Assembly: GCA_009760855.2 (NCBI GenBank) | Contig: WPIO01000031.1 | Location: 1,013,001 to 1,077,000, forward strand | Reading direction: 5' to 3' | Length of the DNA stretch: 64,000 nucleotides | Origin: Cristatella mucedo | Taxonomy: Eukaryota > Bryozoa > Phylactolaemata > Cristatellidae | Shown here: in pieces, positions 1-62,722 of the stretch | Layout: each line of letters begins with the position of its first letter | How positions within the stretch are numbered: the first letter of the stretch is position 1 | The notes under the pieces: generated by a model | Seen by the model: only the letters and a program-made list of their open reading frames with translations | Told to the model about the DNA's origin: nothing | The model's database searches: none | Made by a program: the position numbers and the translations under genes

Positions 1-189
1 CATGCTGGAGCACAATGATGTCATCTCGTGGCCCTTGCCCCGCTCTGCTCTGCCCCCTGCCAAGCAGTGCATCGGCAGTGTCAGTCAGGACACTCAACGC
101 CGTGTCATGTCAATGGTTGATTACTCCCAGCCTTTTAATAGAGGCCACTTCCCTCTACGGCTGCCGAGGCAGCCAAATGCTAGCTGCAG

Positions 190-1010
190 ACCGGTGGATC
201 TAGGCTGATTTTTATCCAGGATGACATGCAGCTGAGTCTACACTTTGACCCCTGCCTGCCTGTCAGCAAGTCGTCCTCTCTTTATCCTCTTGCAGCATAT
301 ATTGCTGACATTTGCACTTTAATGACAGCAAACTTTTTCAAGTTAGATTACTTTAAAAGCAATTTACTGGTTGTGTGAAAACAACCTAGTGTTACTTGGA
401 AATGGAAAGCCTTACTCTTAAAGGGACTTGGCTAACACATTTCCTGTTGCATCTGCACTCATTCTGGGTGTCCTGTTCCAAAATGACCTGTCACTACACG
501 ACACTATCTGCTCCACAGTCAAGTCTGCCTACATAATTCGGCCTGCATAGGCAAGAATACCGCAGCCAAGCTGGTCCATACGTTTGTGACATCTTGTCTC
601 GACTTCGGTAGATCACTACCCGAAGTTCATCCGGCCTGTACTAAAAGAAACTTACAGTTGGTGCAAAACTCGGCAGTTTTTACTTTTTTGTTTTGAATGT
701 TGTAACTGCCACACGACACCACTTCTCACCGACGTGCAGTGACTCCACATCAAGCAGCATATTGATTTCAAGGGTCCATCATATATTGTTAGCTTCCTCT
801 ATTCTCTTGCTTCAGTCTACCTGTCTTCGCAATACTTCCTAATCAGGCATCGCAAATGATCACTCGCTCGTCTGACTCAATTCACTTAGCTGTCTTTTGA
901 CTGACCCAAAAACCTTTGAAAGCTGTGCCTTCTGTTTTTATGCTCCCAAAGCTTTAACTCACTCCAGACTGACGTCAAGATGTACCCAGACTTGATGAAA
1001 TTTATAAGAA
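190..1010 (+). mobile_element. LINE family 1 (L2/CR1-like) relic, RT C-terminal part
   Basis: Broken frames read DDMQLSLHFDP (after the YADD position), then ANFFKL, FVTSCLDF and QLVQNSAV, finally FKKLKTTHSS-type residues. The order and spacing match the better preserved copies at 40.7-42.1 kb and 29.5-31.7 kb. There are many stops and frameshifts. Confidence 0.75.
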
Positions 1011-1265
1011 GCTAAAAACAACACATTCCTCACAGCCTTTGCTCTTTTGTCTATTTAAATTAAGCATGCTGACACTATCTATTTTATTGCTATTTAACAT
1101 GCTTCCTTGCCAGCGTAAGTCAATTGCATGGAAAGTGCAAAGAAGGAGGTGTAGTTCCGTTAGGGCGATATGCACCAGTGCCGTATTAGTCTTATTATGC
1201 CCCCTTGCAGCCCTGCAGCATCGATTCACTTTTTGTAATTGTGCATCGCTTCGATTTAAAGGCAG

Positions 1266-22374
<21,109 letters not shown>

Positions 22375-23638
22375 GCCCGAGTACTGACGGTGCCGCAGCA
22401 GCCGCCGGCAGCTGCCGGATTCCGCTTGACGGCATAGTCCTTGAGCGACTGGACGTGATGCCCTCACTTGTTTGCCAAAGAGTGTCCGCTGCCTGAGCGG
22501 CCGTGCACTTCACGAGATCGCCGCTGGGTTGGCCTCGATGCGATAGGTTTTCGGCACGCGAATCCTCGGCACGGGGCAGCCATCACTGGTGGGGCTCGTC
22601 TTGTGTTCGCGTCCTGGCACGGCTGGCTGCCATGTCGCTATTTGCTCCTATCGCGTGCACCGTTCGTTTAGAATCGAGTCCATCGGCGGTCAGCGTTGAT
22701 ACGGGGCACTCATTCTGCTCATTGTGAGCAGCCTTGCCCTCCCCAGTTTTACATCTTTGCTGGCTGCTGGCATCCATCGAGCTCTGTCTGCGGTCGGTCC
22801 GAGGGCAGAGGTCAGAGTGACAGGCGAGTCGTCCAGGATTCTCCTCACGTGGCGTTTGGAGTAGTTGCCTCTTTGGAGTAGTTCTCTTCATTTGTGTCTC
22901 CCGCCTCCGTCTCTTTCTCTGGGCCTCATTCGATGCACCTCTAGCGCTTTATCCATAAGCTTCAATCTTTACTCTTTCACCTGACTTGTTTATGTAGCAG
23001 TGGACTCGTTTATGTAGCCACTCACGCAGTTGCGAACGTGCATGCTCACATCATCTCCCAGACTTTTTCTCTTAGCATTTGTCAAACTGCGGTGGCAGGC
23101 AAAGGCTGCTCACTGCGAGGCCCTGGGCTGGCTGGACCTGGTGCGCATCTCTCCCGCCCGCGCCATTTTTGTGCTGCTTTCTATGCTGTGATGCTGCTAC
23201 CACTTTGATTCTTCTGCTTTCTGTTTCGGTTTGCGACAATCCGACTTAGATGCCAGTTGTTGGCATCTGGAACGAGAGTTTCTGCAGAAACTAACCACTA
23301 GGTAGGCCACGCGACCACGTGCTCAGCGGTGGACAAACTTCCAGGTCTATACCAGCAAGCAGCTGTGCTTCGGGGTGGTGGGGGTTGCAGCTCTATTTAG
23401 TTTTTTTGTCATAACCAGGCACTCCGGTGTGACTTTTGTAGCTGCAGCTGTACGGGCTGGGCTTCCACATCGATAGCGTAGCTAGACCGGCGAAAGGTGG
23501 GCGTTGCCGAGACTACTTCATGCAGAGCTCGAGGTGGTACAGGGCGGTTGACCAAATACTCGCATATTCTTTCTTTGTTTATGGGGACTTGTGTTTCGAT
23601 GAAACATAACGTGTTGCCTGTTTTTTTACATCATTAAA
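22375..23638 (+). promoter_or_regulatory. probable CLOCK 3' UTR with ATTAAA polyadenylation signal at 23633-23638
   Basis: No further coding exon is recognisable after the TAG. ATTAAA at 23633 is followed by a T/GT-rich stretch (gttgttctgtgtgcc), the usual arrangement of signal and downstream element. The UTR would be about 1.26 kb. Nearer AATAAA hexamers were not seen on the + strand. Assignment is by motif only. Confidence 0.45.
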
Positions 23639-24061
23639 GTTGTTCTGTGTGCCCATGCATTCGTTATAATGCTGGTTGCAAGTCTTATTCACAGAAGACT
23701 GCCTTCACATCAGCCGACCGTACTCTCCCATTCTAGGGTTAGGGGTGTTGGGTCGGCTGTACTATGACAGCATACTACTGTGGCGGATTTAGCCGAAGGA
23801 GAACAGAAGACCCAATGTAAGACACGTGTAATTCTCCCGGACTAGGGTCGGCCATTATGGCCACTAGCTCCAGCCTTCCTTCCTGTGACTATTCACACTT
23901 AACAAGGGGCTACTTACCTGAAATGGCTATTTAAAGTTGTTCATCTGCTCTCGTTTCTCTTTATGCTCGACTGCTGGTAACACAGAACCTATAGGACCTG
24001 CAGAGACATGCTGTGGAGCAGACACCAACCGAAGCACTTCCTGCTGTGACCTAGAAAAAAA

Positions 24062-24200
24062 TATTTGTTTGTATAGCACCTAAGAGAGCTTAACCTCTAT
24101 TCATGTGCTCACATATGCCATCACGGGGCTTGAGCCCACGACCTCGGCCAGGCCTTGGTCGGGGCGAGCACCTTAACCGCCAAGCCACGGCACCGATCCT
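24062..24200 (-). mobile_element. SINE family A copy
   Basis: Reverse-oriented: tatagcacctaagagagctta at the low end, ggggcttgagcccacgacc (B box) and gcaccttaaccgccaagcc (A box side) at the high end. Confidence 0.88.
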
Positions 24201-25419
24201 TCTTGTTCGTCCTACTTTTTCAATGGCTTTGCTAGGCTGTTATGCACTTTTCTGTTGGCAAATGTTCGTCGAAATCTATTGGCAGCCGTATGTGCTCGGT
24301 ATTTTGAGTGAACCATAGAAAAATCGAGCGACGGCTCATTTGATTTAGTCTTTGCTGCTATTTGAAGTCTCGGGCGTAGGCACGCTGAAACGTGTCTTTC
24401 CTCGTGCCGTAACTTGTGATAAGCTGTAGAGAGTGAAGCACATTCTCGTCGGTTGGGCGTTGGCCCGCCCACCTCGGCCCTAGCTGCTTGCATCTGTGAA
24501 CGATCGCGGTTCGGTTCTTCTAATTCTTCGATACCAGTGCTTAATAGCGGTTGCTGCTGAGCTCCGAAAATGGAAGGCCCTATCACCCTTGACCCGGGAC
24601 GCCGTGCTGCCAAATCCTAGCCTCTGGCACGCAGGTCACGGCCCATCGGACGATCCTCTCATCGTTGGGCCATCACTTCGTGTCGTAAGCCGCCCGTGGG
24701 GCCCGCAAGAGACGTGCCAAGAGACGGCCAGAAAGACAGGGGGGGGGGTGAGTGAGGGTTGCACATCTAGACCGGCTGAGCTACCCAGGACGCCGGGCCC
24801 TGGGCGATCTAGCTCAATGTCAAGTTCGTCTTTGATAGACAATGCGTTTTTGCGTCGCGGGCCTCGCTCTGCTCGAGTTTTGGCGTCTCGCTGTCGGAGA
24901 GTCCGACCGAGATCTGCCGCAGCAGAGGGCCGTGCATTCTACTCGCGACTGTCATTACTCACCACTCCCTTTTTAGGTGGCGGCGGCGGAGCCAGAATTT
25001 TGGCGAAGAGGGAAAGGCCCGTACAGTTTTTGTGTAGGAGGCAAGACCAGCAAAATTTTCAAGAAGGTGGGGCCAGAACAGCAATTAATAAAAAATCATT
25101 GCTCAAAATCATAGTGCTGATTCGACATAAACTCGGCGGTTGCTCGTAGTCCATCGCATTGCGTCACCGGCTTTGCTGCGTGCTTTGTCTAATCTTCGTC
25201 GACTTTACTGCGGCAAACGAATCCCTTGCAAGATTATCCCTTCGATTTGGTGGAGCTTTGACGTCATTACAAAGGTAAAGCTAGACCGATTTCATAAAGC
25301 ATCTTTTCGGGGCTCAACTTGCATTCGGGATTAACTGGCACGATATATCGGGTGAAAAAGAACTAAATGTCAACGTAGGCATTTCGCAAAAGCTGATGTA
25401 GAAACAAATTAACTGTTCA
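24201..25419. other. intergenic, nothing recognised
   Basis: A roughly 650-base open frame on the + strand (24496-25149) has no similarity I know, mixed composition and a poly-G run at 24741. I do not call it a gene. Confidence 0.45.
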
Positions 25420-25720
25420 GTGCTAATAGCGAGCGCGCTTTCTCTACGACCAAGCACTCGTAACCGTTCGTAAGAGTGGAGAAAAAGCTGTGAGGAACAC
25501 GCACATTTAGCTTTCTTTTAAAAGTCTGAATATCATGGAGCTTGGTAATGACATTCCCTCGCGAGTTCCAGGCTTTGGGTAAGTAATATAGCGTGGGAAC
25601 CTACAAGGTGGTTTCGATAATTGTGGGGTAGGGTTCCGCGAGGGTGGTGGTATTCTTGGACGTGAACTTCGATGAGAGGTCAGAGGGGGCGTGCTTGAAG
25701 GCGGACGTCGAATTAGAACT
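25420..25720 (-). mobile_element. non-LTR retrotransposon C-terminal relic, third family
   Basis: The minus strand reads PKAWNSRGNV then LHDIQTFKRKLN, the familiar end of LINE ORF2 proteins (AWNSL..FKRKL). It differs from families 1 and 2 in detail. Confidence 0.55.
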
Positions 25721-26794
25721 GGAAGAGAATGGTGACGCGACTGGCGACGGTACTAGGTAAGGGCAGCTGACTACCCGTCATCTACCCAAAACAACAATTA
25801 TCTTTGAGCAGCCTGCGGTAAAAAATGCGGCAAGCTAAATTCCGATTGACGAAAGGATAACGGGATATTTTAAGGAAAAACAAAATGCAGCCAAGCACTT
25901 CTCCGGCGCGGTCGCCGGGAGGCACGCGACGTGACTGCGGCTGCACGATTGTCTAAGCACTATACCCAGTTAGCTCTCGGTAGCTGCACGCTTCTCTTGC
26001 AGCGAGTATTAAGGCACCTGCACGGAGATCTCGTTCTCTTAGGGCGCTGCGCGGAATAGTTGTCCTACTATTATTATCATCTGCCGCCCCTCTATTCGGC
26101 CCCGCGAGGCGCAGCGAGAGGGAGCCAGACGTTAATAAATCGCGGGAGAGCTTTCGCTTTCACTTAGCGCTGCCGCGCTCAGTCGCCTGGACGCGATCTA
26201 GTTGAGCCCCGACCATGCAGTTTGACGTCGTGCCACTGCGAGAAGGCGGAACGAAAATGTGTTCGGCGAGGGCCCGCTTCCCTCAGCAGTAGCGCTGAGT
26301 TGCAACGGCGCGCGGTCTAAATTGCGCCGCTCCCGTCAAAGGTCAGTGCGGGCGTAGGCCAGCAGTGGTCGCACTGGAGCTCGAATAATTACACAGGAAA
26401 TGCTGGACCCCGGACGAGGACCGTATCTACCCAACTCTACCCCGTATTTGCGGTCAACCCTCCATCTCTTCAGCATGTTTTTTCAAAAGAGTATGTGGCT
26501 CCTTTATAGCAAAACCTACCACGCGGGGCTTCTGTAATTTTTGCTCTCTTTTCTGCTTTTTCACAGCCTCAAATCGTGCACACTGTTCTTATCGCGCTGA
26601 ATACTTTGCTTTATTCAAGCGCACTGAACAAAATTTTGACTGTCGTTAGAACACAAAACAGTGCAAATTAACATATTTAGTGGCAGACAACTTACAAAGA
26701 GTTATAAGAGTTGACTAAGCGAAACCGCGATGAACGAAAAGTTAGAATAGGAAAAAGTAGATTTGGCGTATGTAAAGTGTAGTTTGGTTGCACA
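25721..26794. other. intergenic, nothing recognised
   Basis: CpG-rich around 26000-26350, which could be a promoter-like island, but no downstream exon was found in either direction. Confidence 0.4.
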
Positions 26795-27145
26795 GTAGAG
26801 AGCCAGCCGATGCCTAACACCGACAGTTTATTCCCAGCACACGGAGCCCCAGAGCGCACGGCTTCCCTCAGCCCCTGCCCTCACACGACTGCCCTCCCCT
26901 GGTCGACTCCGATGACTCATCGACCACAACTGTGCACCGGCCAACCCTGATGGTGAATCCACCATCTGGCCACCAGCTGGTCCATGCCACATCAAAGGCG
27001 GATCACAGCAGTGCACTGGCCGACCCTGATGGTGAATCCACCATCTGGCCACCAGCTGGTTACTGGCCTCTGTCCATACCACATCACAGGCGGACCCCAG
27101 CTGTGCACCGGCCCCTCTCGGTGGTGCTTCTAACAGCTCACCAGT
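26795..27145. repeat. interspersed repeat R, copy 1, with internal 79-bp tandem duplication
   Basis: Starts agagagccagccgatg as at 30576 and shares several later blocks with that copy. Inside, a 36-bp block beginning ccctgatggtgaatccacc occurs at 26945 and 27024, so one 79-bp unit is duplicated. No coding potential. Boundaries are approximate at the right. Confidence 0.7.
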
Positions 27146-28140
<995 letters not shown>

Positions 28141-28255
28141 GATAGATAGGGAGCAAGTACTCTTGAAACGTGATGAGTACTCGTGAAAGGCATTTTCTGA
28201 ATTACCGTGCTCAGCAATTTGAAGCCATTTTAAGTTCAATTATTAGCTTCTGCGG

Positions 28256-28330
28256 CTGGATCTTAGCTCAGTGGTATAGCACTGGCACTTAAAAACTCAG
28301 ATCGTGTACTCAAATTCTGGTACAGGCAGA
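28256..28330 (+). other. tRNA-like sequence (SINE head or tRNA relic)
   Basis: ggatcttagctcagtggtat is a clear tRNA A-box/D-arm pattern, and tactcaaattctggtac sits at B-box distance. The acceptor stem does not pair, so a functional tRNA is unlikely. Confidence 0.5.
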
Positions 28331-28394
28331 TATTTTAGCTGGGTGAAGTGGCTCCCGGCTTGAGGGATTGACAGCTTGATTGGCATCCATGGGA

Positions 28395-29118
<724 letters not shown>

Positions 29119-29124
29119 GGTCCT

Positions 29125-29405
29125 TTGCTTGCTTATGCATGCAGATGCTGTGCATGTCACTCGCCATATTTGCACTTTGATATTGTGCCTGCGATCATCT
29201 CTAACCATATTATGCATACTGTGCATGCTGTCACTACCCCAACCTTGCATGCTGACCCTGTGCTTGACATCCCTAACCATGTTGTTTATTGAGCATGGTA
29301 CCACTAACCATTCGATTATGCATCGTGTACAGCAAATGAAAAGTGCCTAGAAAGAGATTGAGTTCTCTGAGGGTGCTATGCTATATCAAATACATTATTA
29401 TTAGG
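29125..29405 (+). mobile_element. LINE family 1 3' UTR fragment
   Basis: Repeated gcatgctgac/ctgtgcatg phrases, then tgcctagaaagagattgagtt, tctgagggtgctat and a TTATTATTAG tail, as in 58.5-58.74 kb. Confidence 0.85.
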
Positions 29406-29499
29406 GTGGTTGACACAGTTTTTGCTAACATTAACCATTTGATTATACTTCTATTGCCTATCATAGCTACTCCCAACTAGTGGAAGAATCCTACAACCC

Positions 29500-31700
29500 G
29501 CTGTTCTGACTCAAATAGTTTAGCTATACCTCGCAGGAACCTTCAAAACCATTGGAGACCGAGTCTATGGTTCCTATAAGGCCAAGTCTAGCTTCCCTAA
29601 AAATACTGTCGAATCCCATTATGCCCAATCCAAAAATGCTGATGTCGACGATCGGCCATCTCCTCAACCGCTCCCAGGTTTGCTCCTTACCAAATGATCC
29701 CGGTGATGATCTAGCAGATCGCTTCTCTAGCTTCTTCGTCAAGAAGATAGACAAGATCAGGGAGTCCATCCCTGAGATGGAAGCATCCTACCTAGAATGC
29801 TGTCCCTCAATTCCTTGCAGCACGTCAGTGTTTACATTCAAGGAGGTCACTAGTAACCTCGTCCTAAAGTCCATATCCCAATCAAAGAAGACAACTAGTC
29901 CTTCGGACCCTATTCCCACTGTCCTGCTTCTACAATGGCTAGATCTGCTGCTGCCATACATAACTAACATCATACATATGCAATTAGCCTCAGGTCATGT
30001 CCCAGGACCTTTCAAAAAGGCGTAGTTACACCACTAATCAAGAAAACAACGCTAGACTAAGAGAACTTGATCAGCTTCCACCCAGTCTTCCTTCTACCTT
30101 TCTTATCAAAGACACTGGAACGAATCGTGACAGACCAGCTGAATTCATATATTGAAACTTCAAAACTTGCTAGTAAGTTCCACTCTGGTCTTAGAGCTAA
30201 CCACTCGACAAAGTCAGCATTGCTTCGGGTGTACAACGACCTACTTAGAAATTCAGACTTAGGTAGAGTATGTATGCTTGTTTTGCTTGATCTTTCGGCA
30301 GCTTTTGCTACTTTCGACCACCAAGTCCTTCTTGAGCGCCTCTCATCTCGCCTGGGCATCACTGGCACTGCATTGCAATGTTTCAGATCCTATCTCAGTG
30401 GGAGACTCCAGAGTATTGATGTGAATGGAACTATATCATCCAAGGAACTTCTGAAGTATGGGGTACCTCAGGGCTCCGTGCTTAGTCCGTTTCTTTTCAC
30501 GGTTTATACTCTTCCTCTTGCCGATGTGATAGCCAAGCGCAATCTAGGCTTTCACTTCTGTAGCTTTGATTCGCACAGCAGAGAGCCAGCCGATGACCAC
30601 CACCAACAGTTTAATACAACGCACAGAGCCGAAGGGCGAACGGCTCCCTTCGGCCCTCACTCCCACTCGACTCCCTCTGCCAGGTTGGTGTTCCCTCCTC
30701 CCCACTCTCTCCCAACCACAACTCATCCCGTGAGTTGGCAGGAGGACAAAGCCGGCGTGTGGATAAACCACATCCGTCAGACCACAGCTGACCACCGCCC
30801 TGTCCCTGGGCCACGGCCACCAGCTGTTTGACCCTGGGGTGGTTTAGGGCACTTACCGGTCTGCCTGCACTGGCAGTGTGCCGGCGAACCCAGTGTCTAT
30901 GATCGCGAATCATGCATGCATAGAAACGCAATCCACAAATTCTATGCAGATTACGTGCAGTTGAACCTTTGCTTTGATCCCTCCAAACCCTCCAGCACAT
31001 CGAATTTTTTCAACTCCCTTGCTGCATGTATTTGCATGTATTGATGACATTCGCACATGGATGGCGGCAAATTTTCTTAAATTGAATGATTATAAAATCA
31101 ACTTATTAGTTATGGGCAAACCAAGTGTGATTCAGAAATTGGAAAGGCTAACGCTCAAAATCGGCTCTGACAGCATATCTCCTGTTGAATCTGTACGAGA
31201 TCTAAGTGTCATGTTCCAAAGTGACCTTTCACAAATGCACGGACCAATGCCACCAGGCTAAGCATCGTACCACCTGCTTTTCGGAATATAACTGTTTATC
31301 AATACCTCGTACAAACCTCAAATCCTTTGGAGACGGTGCCTTTAGGTCGTAGGCTCCCTAAGCCTGGAACTCGCTCCCGACTTGTGTCACGACAGCTCCT
31401 GACTTGACCACATTTAAAAAGAAACTAAAAACGCACCTATTCATCACAGTATTTAGAGGGTCCCTGTGATTCGTCCTTTATGTGCTTATGCATGCTGAGG
31501 CTGAGCATGCTGCCACTAACCATACTTTCGTGCTGATCCTGTGCATGTCATCCCAAACCATGTTATTCTTATTGTTTATGGAGAATGCTACAACTAACCA
31601 CTCGATCGTGCTTCCTTTGCAGCAATTGTAAAGCACCTAGAAATAGATTGAGTTCCTTAGGGTGCTTTATCAAATGTATTCTAATTACTGTTATTATTAC
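29500..31700 (+). mobile_element. LINE family 1 copy with reverse transcriptase, interrupted by repeat R
   Basis: Open stretches 29552-30025 and 30067-30558 read RFSSFFVKKIDKIRESIPEM, LPFLSKTLERIVTDQLNSYI, LLDLSAAFATFDHQVLLERL and GVPQGSVLSPFLFTVYTLPL. After the insertion FYADYVQLNLCFDP resumes, then ANFLKLNDYKINLLVMGK. These are RT fingers and palm motifs of an L2/CR1-like LINE; the catalytic YADD reads YADY here. The 3' tail ends near 31700. The endonuclease is not recognisable, so the copy is 5'-truncated. Inactive. Confidence 0.92.
30560..30939. repeat. repeat R, copy 2 (380 bp) nested in the LINE at the YADD codons
   Basis: LINE sequence ggctttcacttct stops and resumes at ttctatgcagattac; the inserted 380 bases are flanked by TTCT on both sides. 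The insert shares its start and several blocks with 26795-27145. No transposase or tRNA-like head is visible. Confidence 0.8.
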
Positions 31701-31985
31701 TATGCTCTCAAAGCCCAGAGTTCACTACCGACGCACGTCACAACGTCCCCTGACGTGACATTTAAAAAGAAGCCCTAAAAGCACCTGTTTAATGCAGCAT
31801 TTGGTGGGTGTTTGTGATTCGTCCTTCATGTGCATGTACCTGCTTACACTATGCCTGCTGCTTGCGAGTGTTACCACCAAACATTTGGTAATGCGCTTTA
31901 TATGCAACTTCATCAAAATCCCTAGAGAGAGAAATGTATTTCTCCGAGGGCGCTATACAAATATATCATTGTTATGATTACAGCA
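31701..31985 (+). mobile_element. LINE family 1 3' end fragment
   Basis: Begins ctctcaaagcccagagttcac (C-terminal codons), continues through the 3' UTR and ends tctccgagggcgctatacaa and an ATTGTTATGATTA tail. Confidence 0.8.
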
Positions 31986-32284
31986 AGTGTTGCAGCCAGC
32001 GAGGGCACGGGCATTCCCCTATAGCTGGGTAGCGATCTGAACCAGCACCTATTCCTATACCCACGACCGTGTCCACCAACAAAACTACGTCTTTAATTTC
32101 ACTCGATGAGCTACCGGAGAGTTCCTGCTGAATACACGATATTATTTTTTACTATAACTATTCCCGAATTGAGGGTCTAGATGACAAAACCAGACATTTT
32201 TTGGGTCCTGCCCCAAAATGAAAAAAGAAAATGTTGCAGGTCTAGCCCCCTAAATGAAAATCCAGGCTCTGCCAATAATAATTA

Positions 32285-32365
32285 CAGAATATGCAAAGTT
32301 CTTACAAAGAGATTAAGTTCTCCGAGGGCGCTATAAAATGTATTAATAATAATATTATTTTTTTA
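32285..32365 (+). mobile_element. LINE/SINE-type 3' tail fragment
   Basis: caaagagattaagttctccg then agggcgctataaaatgtatt and an AATAAT tail; only the last 80 bases are present. Confidence 0.7.
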
Positions 32366-32429
32366 TTGTGCGATTCCAATCGTGAACAAGCACGTGGAGA
32401 GAGGACACTAAAAAAGGCAATTTACTGGT

Positions 32430-32550
32430 AAATCGCCATAACAGAACTAAATCTCTATCCGGGCGCTTCGCGTTAGCCGTAGGGCGGAAGCCTACGAACC
32501 CGGTCAGTGAAGGCGGGCACCTCACCCCTTTGCCAAATCGGGGCGGCCCC
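32430..32550 (-). mobile_element. SINE family A copy, diverged
   Basis: Reverse-oriented: aactaaatctctatccgggc, cttcgcgttagccgt, a damaged B box, then gggcacctcacccctttgcc. Confidence 0.7.
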
Positions 32551-33099
32551 TAGATCTAGGTGAACTTGGCCAGAGGCACCTGTTGTTCTGGTTTCTGCGT
32601 TAGTGGTCGACAGAACCAAAATGCCTCATTCTTAAAGCATACAACGGGACAAATCTTCGACAATCGCGACACGCTCGGAATTAATCGGCAATTAAGGAAA
32701 TCATTAGGGCAGTTGACATTAGCTGAACTCGGTCGCCGGCGGAGAGATCGTGCTTGTACGCCACGGCTCTCGGCGGCGGCTCAGGCTCGGAGCTGGTCGC
32801 GAGTTCTCAGTCACGGACTGTCAGGTGAGAAATGGCGACATTATCACTGCCCAAGTACGCCCACCCCCGGCGTAGGTCAAGATTCCGCAGCTTTTCGGAC
32901 CCTCGGACTACTGCGAATGTCGGTCGAACGCGGTAGGCCAGCCACACGCCTGCTGCCGAGGTGGAGAGGGCACCTGCTAGTAGTTGACCCCGGCGTCCCG
33001 TGACTGTACGCGAAGGTTGAAAACGGGCTTCGCCGGGGCTGCTGACGTTATACGTATGCGCGTGCCGACCGCCGAGCGGTGGCGGCTGAAAGTCCGCCG

Positions 33100-33213
33100 T
33101 TGTAGTAGCGTGCGCAAAGGCGCCGCCGGACGTACGAGGGAACGGCAACAGGTGACTTCTTGAAAGGGGTGGGGCGCCACTTCCGATCCTGACTCGTAGG
33201 CGCCAAGGTTGAC
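33100..33213 (+). promoter_or_regulatory. putative MOSPD2 promoter/5' UTR, CpG-rich
   Basis: The sequence just before the MOSPD2 ATG is GC-rich with many CpG dinucleotides, unlike the surrounding repeat-rich DNA. It has no TATA box. An ETS-type site CACTTCCG sits at 33178-33185, and a GGGGTGGGGCG run just before it resembles an SP1/KLF site. These are typical of housekeeping promoters; the exact transcription start cannot be seen. Confidence 0.4.
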
Positions 33214-61720
<28,507 letters not shown>

Positions 61721-62129
61721 CCAAGCGGCTGCCCTACCTAGACGACCAACATACGGAAGTAGTTCACCTCTTCTCTTTAACGGAAGTCTAGGCTACGAAA
61801 TCGATAAGCTTACCAAAGCATGATGACCATAGATTTCAGTGCCAATTGCAGATGTCCATTACACGCCGGCCATCTTAACAACCGTTGGTGTGCCGAACGT
61901 TATTTAAGGAAGCAGGCACATTTTGCCAATTTTTAGCCGTTATTGGTTATGTTTTTGCTGCACGAGACATGTTTTGTACCACGGTTGCATTCGGAGCATG
62001 CCGATAGCATTGAATCAAGCCGAATACTACTTACTGTATTTGCAGCGTTTTCTCACTGTTGCAGCTTCTTTTACAAGCAGTGTCGCAACATATTTAGCAG
62101 CACAAAGATTAAGCGAGTTGTACGGGGAG

Positions 62130-62133
62130 AGAA

Positions 62134-62214
<81 letters not shown>

Positions 62215-62218
62215 GGGG
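62130..62218. repeat. (GA)n microsatellite
   Basis: About 80 bp of GA with AAAG interruptions at the left, between MOSPD2 and the next gene. Confidence 0.96.
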
Positions 62219-62722
62219 AGACCTTACCGAAGTGAGAGATGTGCACATGTGTACGATACTTCTACTAAATCGAGAGCAAGCGCTGAGAGGAAATGCTAGT
62301 GGGTGGCAGATGTCTGCATATTAGATGGGCAGCACGTAATGGTAAGCGTTGGTTATTCGTTAACACATCCGCTGCTCTCTGGCTCGGCCAACTGCAGCGA
62401 TAAAGATAGCAGCATCGCATTTGTCAGCTTGGCCGCCGCCGCTGCTTTTCGCTGCCATCTCGATGCACCGTTGAGCCGAGCGGAGCTCGAACGCACGACG
62501 TCAGCAGCAGCAGCAAGCAGAAAGCCTTCCAACGGCATCAACATCCGTGCGCCGCTCCTCGAGGCTTCCCAAAAAAGAGAAGAGCCGCTCGCTCGCAAGC
62601 AGCTGTCCCTTTGCTAATCGAGCCGCCGATGCTGCAGCACACTTTCGCTTCTCCAACTTGAACCTTTCAAACTCGTCGAATCGTATTCGAAGCAGCCACC
62701 GCTCAGCTTTACCAGCCGGCCA
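62219..62722. promoter_or_regulatory. GC-rich upstream region of the 62.7-kb gene, possible promoter/5' UTR
   Basis: From about 62390 CpG density rises and stays high through the open frame. No TATA box. Small open frames here on both strands have no similarity and are probably by-products of composition. Confidence 0.35.

Noticed and set aside
24496-25149. 217-codon open frame in intergenic DNA
   Set aside because: No known motif, crosses a poly-G run, composition unlike the real exons of this window.
28256-28330. Functional tRNA gene
   Set aside because: A and B boxes are present but the acceptor stem does not pair and the anticodon arm is unclear; more likely a SINE head or relic.
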